Positions 5,718 through 5,817 of a DNA stretch of 5,817 nucleotides are shown piece after piece. Within the stretch, counting starts at the first letter, position 1. Every line of letters begins with the position of its first letter. The stretch is from Cyanobacteria bacterium M_surface_7_m2_040 (GTDB taxonomy: Bacteria > Cyanobacteriota > Cyanobacteriia > PCC-6307 > Cyanobiaceae). The stretch spans positions 1 through 5,817 of the forward strand of contig VGPQ01000099.1 of assembly GCA_016882555.1 (NCBI GenBank). The letters run 5' to 3'. The notes below the pieces were generated by a model that saw only the letters and a program-made list of their open reading frames with translations, ran no database searches and was not told the DNA's origin. Position numbers and translations under genes: made by a program.

Positions 5718-5753
5718 GGAATGTGTTCCGTTTGCGTTGTGGTTTGATCACAA
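5718..5753. promoter_or_regulatory. Two inverted repeats in the divergent region upstream of the tlyA-like gene
   Basis: GGAA-TGTG-TTCC (5718-5729) and TTGTG-N7-CACAA (5737-5753) lie side by side in the AT-richer part of the 111 bases between the small protein gene (start 5655) and the tlyA-like start (5767). They could be regulator binding sites for either gene. They do not match the cyanobacterial NtcA (GTA-N8-TAC) or LexA consensus, and no clear -35/-10 pair is seen. Confidence 0.3.
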
Positions 5754-5766
5754 AAGCGCGTGAGCC

Positions 5767-5817
5767 ATGGCCCGAAAGCAACGCCTGGATCTGGAGCTGG
5801 TGGCCCGCGGCCTGGCC
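5767..5817 (+). CDS. tlyA: TlyA-family rRNA 2'-O-methyltransferase / hemolysin-like protein (partial, first 17 codons)
   Basis: Only the first 17 residues are inside the window: MARKQRLDLELVARGLA. This matches the very typical start of TlyA proteins (M-[AK]-x-K-x-R-L-D-x-x-L-V-x-R-G-L), which opens an N-terminal S4 RNA-binding domain followed by an FtsJ-like methyltransferase domain. TlyA methylates ribosomal RNA at cytidine 2'-OH positions in bacteria where it has been studied. The short visible stretch could also begin another S4-domain protein, so the call rests on this one motif. It is divergent from the small protein gene. Confidence 0.7.
   Translation, partial: MARKQRLDLELVARGLA

Noticed and set aside
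5739..5753. CRP-like site TGTGG-N5-TCACA upstream of the tlyA-like gene
   Set aside because: The spacing is one base short of the TGTGA-N6-TCACA consensus and the left arm has a mismatch. It is kept only as a generic inverted repeat.

Overview
The window looks like chromosomal DNA from a GC-rich unicellular cyanobacterium of the Cyanobium/Synechococcus type. This is inferred from three things: the protein sequences, dense gene packing with few Shine-Dalgarno sites, and two copies of the cyanobacterial HIP1 octamer GCGATCGC inside purB. No RNA gene, insertion sequence, CRISPR array or prophage gene is visible. The ends cut two genes: a ketoacyl synthase on the left and a TlyA-type RNA methyltransferase on the right.

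Left part (1-1825, minus strand). Three genes read leftward in the order acyltransferase, acyl carrier protein, beta-ketoacyl synthase. The acyltransferase belongs to the GNAT-fold group that includes ornithine-lipid OlsB. The carrier protein keeps its DSL phosphopantetheine motif. The synthase keeps its active-site cysteine at the window edge. Together they suggest a small dedicated pathway in which an acyl chain is built or held on its own carrier and then moved to an amine or similar acceptor. The product cannot be read from the sequence. This is the most interesting part of the window.

Middle (1826-3095). A 193-base divergent intergenic region, with a strong hairpin and a possible -10 box, separates the acyltransferase from a plus-strand Wza-like polysaccharide export protein. 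That protein appears to start at a TTG codon, which gives it a clean signal peptide. Surface polysaccharide export and acyl-lipid chemistry placed back to back may indicate a shared envelope role, but this is inference.

Right part (3246-5817). This is mostly housekeeping: rlmH (23S rRNA pseudouridine methyltransferase) followed closely by an OsmC-family protein on the plus strand. These converge, with a 10-base gap, on purB (adenylosuccinate lyase, minus strand, TTG start). Upstream of purB on the same strand is a 61-residue Trp-rich protein of unknown function. Divergent from that, the first 17 codons of a tlyA-like gene run off the right end.
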